Source: Halomarina oriensis (GTDB lineage Archaea > Halobacteriota > Halobacteria > Halobacteriales > Haloarculaceae). Taken from it: a stretch of DNA of 56,130 bases. The notes below the pieces were generated by a model. That model ran no database searches and was not told the DNA's origin. It was given only the letters and a program-made list of their open reading frames with translations. Each line of letters opens with the position of its first letter. Position 1 is the stretch's first letter. Where the stretch lies: contig NZ_WSZK01000025.1 in the NCBI RefSeq assembly GCF_009791395.1, positions 1 to 56,130 on the forward strand. Reading direction: 5' to 3'. The position numbers and the translations under genes were made by a program. This document shows, piece by piece, positions 49,413 to 56,130 of this stretch.

Positions 49413-49811
49413 TCAGAACTGGCCGCCGTGGACCGTGATGTCGGCGTGGAGCGACTCCTTGAGCGAGTCGTGGACGTGACAGATCCCCTCGGCGCGTTCG
49501 ACGATGGCGTCGAACTCCTCGTCCGAGAGGTCCGCTTCGACGTGCATGACGAAGCGAATCGCGGTCAGGTCGTCGTCGTCGTTCAGGTCGGCTTCGACCT
49601 CCGTCGTGATCTTCCCGAGGTCGTCGTGGCCCTCCTTGTTCCCGCCGACGCGGAACGCGGGGATGAAACAGGAGGCGTAGTCCGCCGCCAGTACCTGGTT
49701 CGGCGTCGGGCCGTCCTCGCCCGTCGCGTCGACGGTCAACTCGAAGTCGCCGACGCGACTGACACTCGTGTACCCCTCTTCGGACGTTGTGGTTGCTTCG
49801 ACGTCTGCCAT
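49413..49811 (-). CDS. OsmC-family peroxiredoxin-like protein
   Basis: A 132-residue OsmC/Ohr-fold protein. GPTPNQVLAADYASCFIPAFRVGG holds the first redox cysteine, and AEGICHVHDSL the second. Such proteins reduce organic peroxides with thiol partners. Full typical length. Confidence 0.88.
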   Translation of the reverse strand: MADVEATTTSEEGYTSVSRVGDFELTVDATGEDGPTPNQVLAADYASCFIPAFRVGGNKEGHDDLGKITTEVEADLNDDDDLTAIRFVMHVEADLSDEEFDAIVERAEGICHVHDSLKESLHADITVHGGQF

Positions 49812-49921
49812 TGCGTCCGGACCCTTACGCGGACCGACCAAAAAGATAGGTCGTTCGTGCGTCGGGGGGCCCCTCCGTCCGCCGACCGAACGGACCGGCC
49901 CCGGCCGGAAGCCGTGGCCGG

Positions 49922-50245
49922 TCAGATTCGCTCGTTCGGGTCTACCGTCACGTACCCCGACGAGTAGACACGGACGAGACAGCCCGCGTACCTGAACGCC
50001 AGCCTGCACCGTGGAGCGGCCCCCGAATCCGGGCATCTGAGCGCGAACAGCGAGTCGAGTGCGTCCGGGTCGATGCTGTCGTGGACCGTCGGAATCTCCA
50101 GTGGCGACTCGCCGAGCGACTCCGCGACAGCGACTACGATGGTCTCACAGACCGACTCCGTTCTCGGGTCGAACCGCATCTGGAGGTCCGACCCGTCGTT
50201 CTGCCACGCGTTCTCCGCGAGTGAATGACTGCTCTGGCTACTCAT
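49922..50245 (-). CDS. HalOD1 domain protein
   Basis: A 107-residue HalOD1 protein. VCETIVVAVAESLGESPLEI, SIDPDALDSLFA and RLAFRYAGCLVRVYSSGYV match the domain. The start is uncertain: ATG 50245 is taken, but an in-frame ATG at 50329 would add 28 polar residues. AT-rich promoter-like sequences lie at 50365-50395. Confidence 0.7.
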   Translation of the reverse strand: MSSQSSHSLAENAWQNDGSDLQMRFDPRTESVCETIVVAVAESLGESPLEIPTVHDSIDPDALDSLFALRCPDSGAAPRCRLAFRYAGCLVRVYSSGYVTVDPNERI

Positions 50246-50494
50246 GGTGGATGCGATATCGGCACGCTGCTGGCTCGGCCCCGTCGAAGACGGTGGGTCA
50301 CACTCCGGAGAGTCGGAGCGCTCACCCATGGACCGAGAGAACCGGCAGCGCTGCCGTTCGATGTGATTATTCAGAGCACAAAAGGTGATAAATGTACTGT
50401 CCGTCGGACTCTCTGAATATGCGAACAACCAGCACTGCACGACGGCGACGGGGACGGGCCGCGTCCGACCGTTCGACGACCCGTGTCGTTCAGT

Positions 50495-51211
50495 TCACTC
50501 CAGCGTGAACGACTCGTCGCCGTCGAGGACGTGGACGTCGGCGTGGGTGCCGGTCGCCTCCACCTGTTCGACGAACTCGTCGGTGTCGACTTCGATGGGC
50601 GGGAACGTGTCGTAGTGCATCGGGAAGACGTGGTCGACGTCGAGCCACTCCGTGGCGATGGCCGCCTGCCACGGCCCCATCGTGAAGTGGTCGCCGACGG
50701 GGAGTGCGGCGGCGTCGGGCTGGAGGTACGGCGCGATGACCTCCTTCATCTCGGTCATCAGGCCGGTGTCGCCGGCGTGGTAGAACGACGTCGCGTCGCT
50801 GTCGGGACCGGGCCGTTCGTCGGAGACGACGAAGCCGGCGGGCATCCCGACGTCGTACTCGTAGCCCGTGTTCGCGCCGTTGGTGTGGTCGGCGCGGTGC
50901 ATCGTCACGAACGCGTCGCCGCACTCGACGGTCCCGCCGAGGTTCATCCCCATCCCGCCGATGTGGTTCTCCAGTCCCATCTCGTCTTCGAGGAACCCAC
51001 AGAGTTCGGGGACGGCGACGACTGTCGCGTCGGTGAACTCCCCCGCGTGGGCGATGTGGTCCTGGTGGGCGTGGGTGAGCAGCAGGTAGTCCGGGTCGAA
51101 GTCCTCGGGACCCATCTCGGTGTTCGGGTTCTCGAAGAACGGATCGATGAGCAGGTCCGTGTCGCCGACGGTGACCGACCACGTCGAGTGGCCGTGCCAG
51201 TTCAGTTCCAT
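50495..51211 (-). CDS. UPF0173-type metal-dependent hydrolase (MBL fold)
   Basis: A 238-residue metallo-beta-lactamase-fold protein. It has the metal motif [13 protein letters not shown] (HxHxDH), HRADHTNG, the YHAGDTGL aspartate and the final MHYDTF histidine, so a complete two-metal site. The start [11 protein letters not shown] is characteristic of UPF0173. Its substrate is unknown. Confidence 0.9.
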   Translation of the reverse strand: MELNWHGHSTWSVTVGDTDLLIDPFFENPNTEMGPEDFDPDYLLLTHAHQDHIAHAGEFTDATVVAVPELCGFLEDEMGLENHIGGMGMNLGGTVECGDAFVTMHRADHTNGANTGYEYDVGMPAGFVVSDERPGPDSDATSFYHAGDTGLMTEMKEVIAPYLQPDAAALPVGDHFTMGPWQAAIATEWLDVDHVFPMHYDTFPPIEVDTDEFVEQVEATGTHADVHVLDGDESFTLE

Positions 51212-51310
51212 GACGGTCGGGGCCACTCACGCCTCGGGCTTAACGGTACGCTTGGTGGCAGGACGGTCGGTTTGAACAGGAGTTAACTCGGCGGCCGCGA
51301 AGGCGTCCGC

Positions 51311-52057
51311 ATGCGACTCGCACGCTTCCGGGACTCGACGGGGAACGTCCACCGCGGCGAACTGCACGGCGACCTCGACGACGAGGCCGAACTCACAGCG
51401 GACGGCGAGACGTTCGACCCCGCCGCCGTCGAACTGCTCGCACCGTGTGAGCCGAGCAAGTTCGTCTGTGTCGGCCGGAACTACGCCGACCACGCCGCCG
51501 AGATGGACAACGACGTCCCCGACCGGCCGCTGCTCTTCCTCAAACCACCCAACAGCGTCGCCGCCCACGGGGAGACGGTGACCCTCCCGAGCGGGAAAGA
51601 GCGCCTCGACCACGAGGCGGAACTCGCCGTCGTCGTCGGCGAGCGTGCGAAGGGTGTCAGTGCCGACGACGCGATGGAGTACGTCGAGGGATTCACCTGC
51701 CTGAACGACCTCTCGAACCGCGACGACCAGAACCGAGAGCAAAACTGGGTCCGCGGGAAGGCGTTCGACCAGTCCGCGCCGGTCGGTCCGGTCGTCGCCA
51801 CCCCCGACGAGGTGCCCGACGACGCGTTCGTCCGGGCGCGAGTCAACGGCGAGACGCGACAGGACGGCTCTCGAGACCAGTTCGTCTTCTCCGTCCCGGA
51901 CCTCGTCGAGGAGATAACGACCTACCTGACGCTGGAGCCGGGCGACGTCGTCGCTACCGGGACGCCCGCGGGGGTCGGCCCCCTCGAAGACGGCGACGTG
52001 GTCGAAATCGAGGTCGAAGGCGTCGGCACGCTCGAAAACGAGGTTCGGATTCCGTAG
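51311..52057 (+). CDS. Fumarylacetoacetate hydrolase family protein
   Basis: A 248-residue FAH-fold enzyme. KFVCVGRNYADHAAEM, LFLKPPNSV, DHEAELAVVVG (metal glutamates), DLSNRDDQ and ATGTPAGVGPLEDGD are the family motifs. Members hydrolyse or decarboxylate beta-keto acids; the exact substrate is open. It is divergent from the UPF0173 gene and convergent with the alpha/beta hydrolase. Confidence 0.9.
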   Translation: MRLARFRDSTGNVHRGELHGDLDDEAELTADGETFDPAAVELLAPCEPSKFVCVGRNYADHAAEMDNDVPDRPLLFLKPPNSVAAHGETVTLPSGKERLDHEAELAVVVGERAKGVSADDAMEYVEGFTCLNDLSNRDDQNREQNWVRGKAFDQSAPVGPVVATPDEVPDDAFVRARVNGETRQDGSRDQFVFSVPDLVEEITTYLTLEPGDVVATGTPAGVGPLEDGDVVEIEVEGVGTLENEVRIP

Positions 52058-52070
52058 TCGGACACACCGA

Positions 52071-52994
52071 CTACGCGGCCGCCTCCGCGTCCTCCTCGTC
52101 GAGCAGGAACGGTTCGACCGCGTCGAGCAGGTCGTCGAGCGCGTCGATAGGTGGCGAGTGGCCGCAGTCTTCGAGTTCGACGAGTTCGGCGTTCGGCAGG
52201 TCAGCGAGCGTCTCGTCGGCCATCTCACGCGGGATGACGAGGTCACGGTCGCCGTGGACGACGAGCGTCGGGTGCGTTATCTCGCTCGCCAGGCCCGACC
52301 CCTCGCCGTAGGCGTTCGTCTCGTCGCTGACGTTGAAGTGCGCCAGCGCGTGGTAGACGTCGACGATGTTACGCTGGGTGAGCATGTCGTCGACGTAGTC
52401 CTCGTAGAGGTCGTCTTCGGGCCGTTCGTCGGTGTAGATGAGCTGATTCCAGACCGCTTTGAACGTCTCTCTGTTCTCGGTCTCGTGGGCCTGATAGACC
52501 GGTGCGAGCGCGGGCGCGGCGGCTATCTCCTCGCGGGTGGTCATCGGTTCGCCGGTCGGTTGGCCGGTCTCGTCGGTGTGGAACAGCGGGTAGCCACGGG
52601 TGCTCACCGAGTCCATCAACACGAGACGCTCGACGCGTTCGGGGTGTTCGGCGGCGAACTGCATCGCCACGCCACCGCCGGTCGACCAGCCCCAGAGGTG
52701 GAAGCTGTCGAGGCCGACGGCGTCGGCGAACGGCCCCACGTCGGCGGCGAAGTCCGCCAGCGAGTCGACGGGTGTCTCGTAGCTCGACGCGCCGAACCCG
52801 CGCATGTCCATCGCGTAGACGTCGAAGCGCTCGTCGATGGCGTCGAGGACCAGGTCCCAGTGTTTCGAGGAGGTCATGTTGCCGTGGAGGAGGACGAGCG
52901 GAACGTCGCCCTCGCGGTGGCGGTAGCCGACGGTCTCGCCGGTCGGGAGGTCGACGGTTCGGACGGGCAGGTCGGAAACGGCTGCGACGGGCAT
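52071..52994 (-). CDS. Alpha/beta hydrolase
   Basis: A 307-residue alpha/beta-hydrolase. Oxyanion loop LLHGNMTSSKHW, MDMRGFGASS, nucleophile elbow GWSTGG, acid in HGDRDLVIP and catalytic His in CGHSPPID. The order resembles haloalkane dehalogenase/esterase-type enzymes; substrate unknown. The ATG at 52994 was preferred to the one at 53069, which would run into the divergent gene's control region. Confidence 0.87.
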   Translation of the reverse strand: MPVAAVSDLPVRTVDLPTGETVGYRHREGDVPLVLLHGNMTSSKHWDLVLDAIDERFDVYAMDMRGFGASSYETPVDSLADFAADVGPFADAVGLDSFHLWGWSTGGGVAMQFAAEHPERVERLVLMDSVSTRGYPLFHTDETGQPTGEPMTTREEIAAAPALAPVYQAHETENRETFKAVWNQLIYTDERPEDDLYEDYVDDMLTQRNIVDVYHALAHFNVSDETNAYGEGSGLASEITHPTLVVHGDRDLVIPREMADETLADLPNAELVELEDCGHSPPIDALDDLLDAVEPFLLDEEDAEAAA

Positions 52995-53071
52995 CGATGG
53001 ATGAGATGACACGACGGGAGAAAACGGTTCGCCCGCGGAGTCGACTCCCCGTCCGATTCCGGATGCCAACG

Positions 53072-53081
53072 CATAAGTTTA
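53072..53081 (+). promoter_or_regulatory. TATA-like element of the GMC dehydrogenase operon
   Basis: CATAAGTTTA, about 27 bases before the ATG at 53103. It overlaps the iron-box-like palindrome. Confidence 0.45.
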
Positions 53082-53092
53082 GGTCTACCTAA
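53079..53092. promoter_or_regulatory. DtxR-type iron-box-like operator
   Basis: TTAGGT-CT-ACCTAA, a perfect 6-base-arm palindrome very like DtxR/IdeR boxes (TTAGG..CCTAA). It lies between the TATA-like box and the ATG of the Tat protein/GMC pair. Confidence 0.6.
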
Positions 53093-53102
53093 TCCACGAC
53101 CG

Positions 53103-53675
53103 ATGCGACTGAGTCGTCGGGACGCGCTCGTTGCACTCGGAGCGACGGGGCTGGCGGGCGTCGGGGTGGCCACGGGTGTCCTCCTCGACGACGCCGCGCT
53201 CGACGAGGCCACCGACGAGGACCTGCTGCCGACGCTCGTCGGGGCCGCCGAGGTGCTGTATCCGAGCGACGTCGACGGCGTCGAGGCGTTCGTGGCGACG
53301 TACTCGCTCGGCCGACTCCGTGGCCGTGAGGCGTACCGCGAGGGCGTCGTGGCGGCCGTTCGAGCGGTCGACGAGGCGGCCCGCGAGTGGTACGACGGCG
53401 CGTTCGCGGACCTCGACGCCACGACCCGCGAGTCGATACTGCGCGAGATGGGGACCGACGTGGCAGCGGCCGACCCCGACGGGAGTCGAGCGGAGCGGGT
53501 CCGGTACTACGTCGTGAACGAACTGCTGTACGCGTTCTACGCCTCGCCGACTGGCGGGGACCTCGCGGGCATCGAGAACCCACCGGGCTACCCCGGCGGG
53601 ACGGAGAGCTATCGGCGGGGGCCGGGGCGCGGTCACCCCACCGACTCGTCCCCCGATGGCGGTGATGCCTCGTGA
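53103..53675 (+). CDS. Gluconate 2-dehydrogenase subunit 3-type Tat protein
   Basis: A 190-residue exported protein. The signal LSRRDALVALGATGLAGVGV is of Tat type. The mature part (LLPTLVGAAEVLYPSDVDGV, ESILREM, RYYVVNELLYAFYASPTGG, PPGYPGG) fits the gamma/subunit-3 family that escorts GMC dehydrogenases through the Tat system. The GMC gene overlaps its stop (GTGA). Confidence 0.82.
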   Translation: MRLSRRDALVALGATGLAGVGVATGVLLDDAALDEATDEDLLPTLVGAAEVLYPSDVDGVEAFVATYSLGRLRGREAYREGVVAAVRAVDEAAREWYDGAFADLDATTRESILREMGTDVAAADPDGSRAERVRYYVVNELLYAFYASPTGGDLAGIENPPGYPGGTESYRRGPGRGHPTDSSPDGGDAS

Positions 53676-55300
53676 ACACGGACGTCTGCATCGTCGGGAC
53701 CGGGCCGGCCGGGGCACTCGTGGGGTGTCGACTCGCCGAGGCGGGCCACGACGTGGTCCTGTTGGAGGCCGGGCCTCGATTCGACGGCGAGGACGAGGAC
53801 CGGGTCCGCCGGATGGAGGAGTTCGTCCGCACGGGCGACTGGCGTGGCGTCTGGGAGATGGGCGGGGAGCGCGACGCCTACACCAGCGAGGGGCGACACT
53901 ACCCGCTGAACCACGCCCGTGTCAAGGGCGTCGGTGGCAGTTCGCTCCACTGGCACGGGATGGTGATGCGCTTTCACGAGTCGGACTTCGAGCGACGAAC
54001 GCGGGACGGCGTAGGCGTGGACTGGCCCATCGGCTACGACGACCTGCGCCCGTACTACGCCGCCGCCGAGCGCGAACTGGGCGTCGCCGGGGCCGACGAC
54101 GACCCCCACGGCCCGCCCCGCGAGGAGCCGTACCCGATGCCCGCGTTCCCGCCGTCGTACTCGGACTCGCTGTTCGCGTCGGCCTGCGAGCGTCTGGGTG
54201 TGGACATGCACTCGGCCGGAAACGCCCGGAACAGCGAGGGGTACGACGACGCCCCGGCCTGCGTCGGCTACGGCACCTGCAAGCCGGTCTGCCCCTCGCG
54301 GGCGAAGTACACCGCCGAGCGCCACGTCGCACGGGCGGAAGCGGCGGGTGCGACCGTCGTCGCCAACGCCCCGGTCCAGCGACTGGCGACCGACGCGAAC
54401 GGTGAGCGCGTCGTCCGGGTGGTCTACACCGACGACGGGCCGTCCGGAGACGGCGAGGAACGGACCGTCGAGGCCGAGCAGTTCGTCCTCGCGGCGGGGG
54501 GCGTCGAGACGCCACGTCTCCTCTTGCTGTCGGCCGACGAGCGCACCCCCGACGGCCTCGCCAACTCCTCGGGCGCGGTCGGGCGGTACTTCATGGACCA
54601 TCTCTACGCCGGCACGGGCGGCGTCCTCGACGACCCGACCCGGCAGAAGCACGTCGGGTTCAACACCAGCGAGTGCCACCAGTTCTACGACGACCCGACG
54701 GCGGGTGCGTCGGGGACCGACGGGTCGGTTCCGGCGACCGACGCCGACTGTGGACCCATCAAACTGGAGTTCGTCAACTACGCCGGCCCCGCGCCGACGG
54801 ACGTGGCCCTCGACTCCGAGCGGTGGGGCGACGAGTTGCTGACAGCGGTTCGTGAGAGATACGGTCAGTTCGTCGAGGTGGGGGCGCTCGTCGGCCAGTT
54901 ACCCCGTGCGGAGAACCGCGTCGAACTCGACCCCGACCGGACCGACGACCACGGCAACCCCGTCCCGCGTGTCGTCTGGGACGTCGACGACCGGACCCGG
55001 CGAACCGTCGCCCGGGCCAACGAGATTCAGGAGGCGATCCTCGACGAACTCGGCGCGGAGAGACGCTGGCAGGTCGGTCCCGAGGACACCGGCCCCGCGT
55101 TCCACCACATGGGGACGACGCGGATGGGCACCGACCCCGAGACGAGCGTCGTCGACCCGAACCTGCGGACCCACGACCACCCCAACTGCTCGGTGGTCTC
55201 CTCGTCGGTGTTCCCGACCGGCGGCGCGATGAACCCGACGCTCACCATCGCCGCGCTGGCGTTACGTGCGGCCGACCGACTGGACGCGGCCTTGCGGTAG
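53672..55300 (+). CDS. GMC-family FAD oxidoreductase (gluconate/sugar dehydrogenase type)
   Basis: A 542-residue flavoprotein. FAD-binding DVCIVGTGPAGALVGCRLAEA, KGVGGSSLHWHGMVMR, CVGYGTCKPVCPSRAKY, AAGGVETPRLLLLS and the C-terminal HHMGTTRMG/GGAMNPTLTIAAL histidine-asparagine region are typical. It probably oxidises a sugar or alcohol and is carried outside with the Tat subunit. No cytochrome c subunit follows, so the electron acceptor is unknown. Confidence 0.9.
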   Translation: MNTDVCIVGTGPAGALVGCRLAEAGHDVVLLEAGPRFDGEDEDRVRRMEEFVRTGDWRGVWEMGGERDAYTSEGRHYPLNHARVKGVGGSSLHWHGMVMRFHESDFERRTRDGVGVDWPIGYDDLRPYYAAAERELGVAGADDDPHGPPREEPYPMPAFPPSYSDSLFASACERLGVDMHSAGNARNSEGYDDAPACVGYGTCKPVCPSRAKYTAERHVARAEAAGATVVANAPVQRLATDANGERVVRVVYTDDGPSGDGEERTVEAEQFVLAAGGVETPRLLLLSADERTPDGLANSSGAVGRYFMDHLYAGTGGVLDDPTRQKHVGFNTSECHQFYDDPTAGASGTDGSVPATDADCGPIKLEFVNYAGPAPTDVALDSERWGDELLTAVRERYGQFVEVGALVGQLPRAENRVELDPDRTDDHGNPVPRVVWDVDDRTRRTVARANEIQEAILDELGAERRWQVGPEDTGPAFHHMGTTRMGTDPETSVVDPNLRTHDHPNCSVVSSSVFPTGGAMNPTLTIAALALRAADRLDAALR

Positions 55301-55349
55301 TCGGTGACACGGCGCGTGGCGTCGCCGCTCTCGTAACGCTTTTCGGGGC

Positions 55350-55367
55350 TGACTGAATATTCAGTCA
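55350..55367. promoter_or_regulatory. Perfect 18-base palindrome upstream of tetR
   Basis: TGACTGAATATTCAGTCA, ending three bases before the ATG of the TetR gene. Very likely the autoregulation operator of the TetR-MATE operon. Confidence 0.7.
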
Positions 55368-55370
55368 CCA

Positions 55371-55961
55371 ATGAGTGCGGACACCTCCAGCGACGACTGC
55401 GAGGACACCCGCGAGGCCATCATGAAGGCCACCTACCGGGCGCTTCGTGACAACGGCACCGCGGACCTGACCATCCAGAACATCGCCGACGAGTTCGAGA
55501 AGTCGAAGTCGCTGCTCTACTACCACTACGAGACGAAAGACGACCTGCTCGTCGAGTTCCTGGGGTGGCTCATCGACCGGAACGCGGAGTTCCTCGACAG
55601 CGACGACGTGGAGACGACCGTCGAGTTCGTCGAAGCGATGATCCCTCCCGAAGTCGACGAGGAGCGTGCCGGCTTCCGGGCGGCGTTCGTCCAGATGCGG
55701 GCGGAGGCGGCCTCCGACCCCGACTACCGCGAGCAGTTCACGCTCTACGACCGCCTGTTCCGCGAGACGCTCGTCGAACTCATCGAACGGGACATCGAGG
55801 CGGGTCGACTCCGTGCGGTGGACGTCGACGCCCTCGCGGACGTACTGCTCTCGACCATCGACGGCGCGATGCTGCGCTACGCGACCACCGACGACGACGT
55901 GATGCCGACGACCCGCGAGGGCGTCGACCGTCTGCTCGCCTCCCTCCGAGGCGACGAATGA
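55371..55961 (+). CDS. TetR/AcrR-family regulator
   Basis: A 196-residue repressor. N-terminal HTH: REAIMKATYRALRDNGTADL, IQNIADEFEKSKSLLYYHYE. The C-terminal helical ligand domain is diverse. Its stop overlaps the MATE start (ATGA), so it probably regulates that exporter and itself through the adjacent 18-base palindrome. Confidence 0.9.
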   Translation: MSADTSSDDCEDTREAIMKATYRALRDNGTADLTIQNIADEFEKSKSLLYYHYETKDDLLVEFLGWLIDRNAEFLDSDDVETTVEFVEAMIPPEVDEERAGFRAAFVQMRAEAASDPDYREQFTLYDRLFRETLVELIERDIEAGRLRAVDVDALADVLLSTIDGAMLRYATTDDDVMPTTREGVDRLLASLRGDE

Positions 55962-56130
55962 GCGGGGGCGACGACCGCTCGGTCAACGTCACCGACGGCG
56001 ACCTCGTCAAGCCGATGCTGTTCCTCTCCGGCCCCATCATCCTCTCGATGCTCCTGCAGGTCGGCTACAACCTCGCGGACAGTTCTGGGTCGGCCGCCTC
56101 GGCGAGGACGCGGTGACGGCACTCGGCCTC
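55958..56130 (+). CDS. MATE-family efflux transporter, partial and frameshifted
   Basis: Start of a multidrug/toxin exporter that runs past the window. VKPMLFLSGPIILSMLLQVG and YNLAD are the first MATE helix. The next expected residues (FWVGRLGEDAVTALGL) are in another frame: one base is missing near 56081, where GACACGTTC-type sequence would be expected. As sequenced the frame stops at 56116. Confidence 0.82.

Noticed and set aside
1-56130. CRISPR array, insertion sequence or prophage
   Set aside because: No regularly spaced repeats, transposase, integrase or phage structural genes were found. Repeats seen are short promoter palindromes or a single duplication.

Overview
This window is the chromosome of a halophilic archaeon (class Halobacteria). 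The DNA is very GC-rich with G/C third positions, and the proteins are strongly acidic. Many genes have a TATA-like box about 25-30 bases before the ATG, which suggests leaderless transcripts. Lipoproteins carry twin-arginine signals. Archaeal or haloarchaeal marker genes include rpoF, rpl21e, aEF-1beta, nop5-fibrillarin, aglB, HalOD1 and DUF5779/DUF5799-type proteins, and a HEWD protein. The genus cannot be fixed from sequence reading alone. I see no rRNA, tRNA, CRISPR array, integrase or insertion sequence.

Layout. Positions 1-2200 hold two MetE-type methionine synthase genes. Positions 2250-7170 hold the conserved archaeal translation/transcription block: HemK2-like methyltransferase, MscS channel, KsgA, DUF655, RpoF, L21e, aEF-1beta and a zinc-ribbon microprotein. 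Positions 7270-9884 hold a thiolase plus a fused HMG-CoA-synthase-like/DUF35 protein. Positions 10000-18000 are mixed: two lipoproteins, a hydrolase, an MFS transporter, an LLM oxidoreductase, nop5-flpA, AIM24, DUF5799 and small proteins. Positions 18021-28799 form a nearly complete branched-chain amino acid region: leuB, leuD, leuC, ilvC, ilvN, ilvB and leuA on the minus strand, with ilvD divergent.

Positions 28885-36249 are a patchwork of small haloarchaeal regulators and unknowns. At its centre is a CHAT (caspase-like) protein whose stop codon overlaps that of a 43-residue hydrophobic microprotein. This is the most system-like unknown in the window. Positions 36286-44741 carry N-glycosylation genes (aglJ, aglG, aglB and a DUF368/PopT-type lipid-phosphate translocase) interspersed with a broken Nudix gene, a TrmB regulator and a cupin. 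The rest holds a DtxR/FeoA metal regulator, a YprB-type exonuclease, small zinc proteins, OsmC, HalOD1, a UPF0173 hydrolase, an FAA hydrolase, a GMC dehydrogenase pair behind an iron-box-like palindrome, and a TetR-MATE pair cut by the window edge.

Four genes are interrupted by small indels: metE C-terminus, DUF655, Nudix and MATE. Two of these are in poly-G runs. Either the consensus sequence has base-level errors or several genes are recently broken. Function calls rest on motif recognition and remembered family features; no database search was run.
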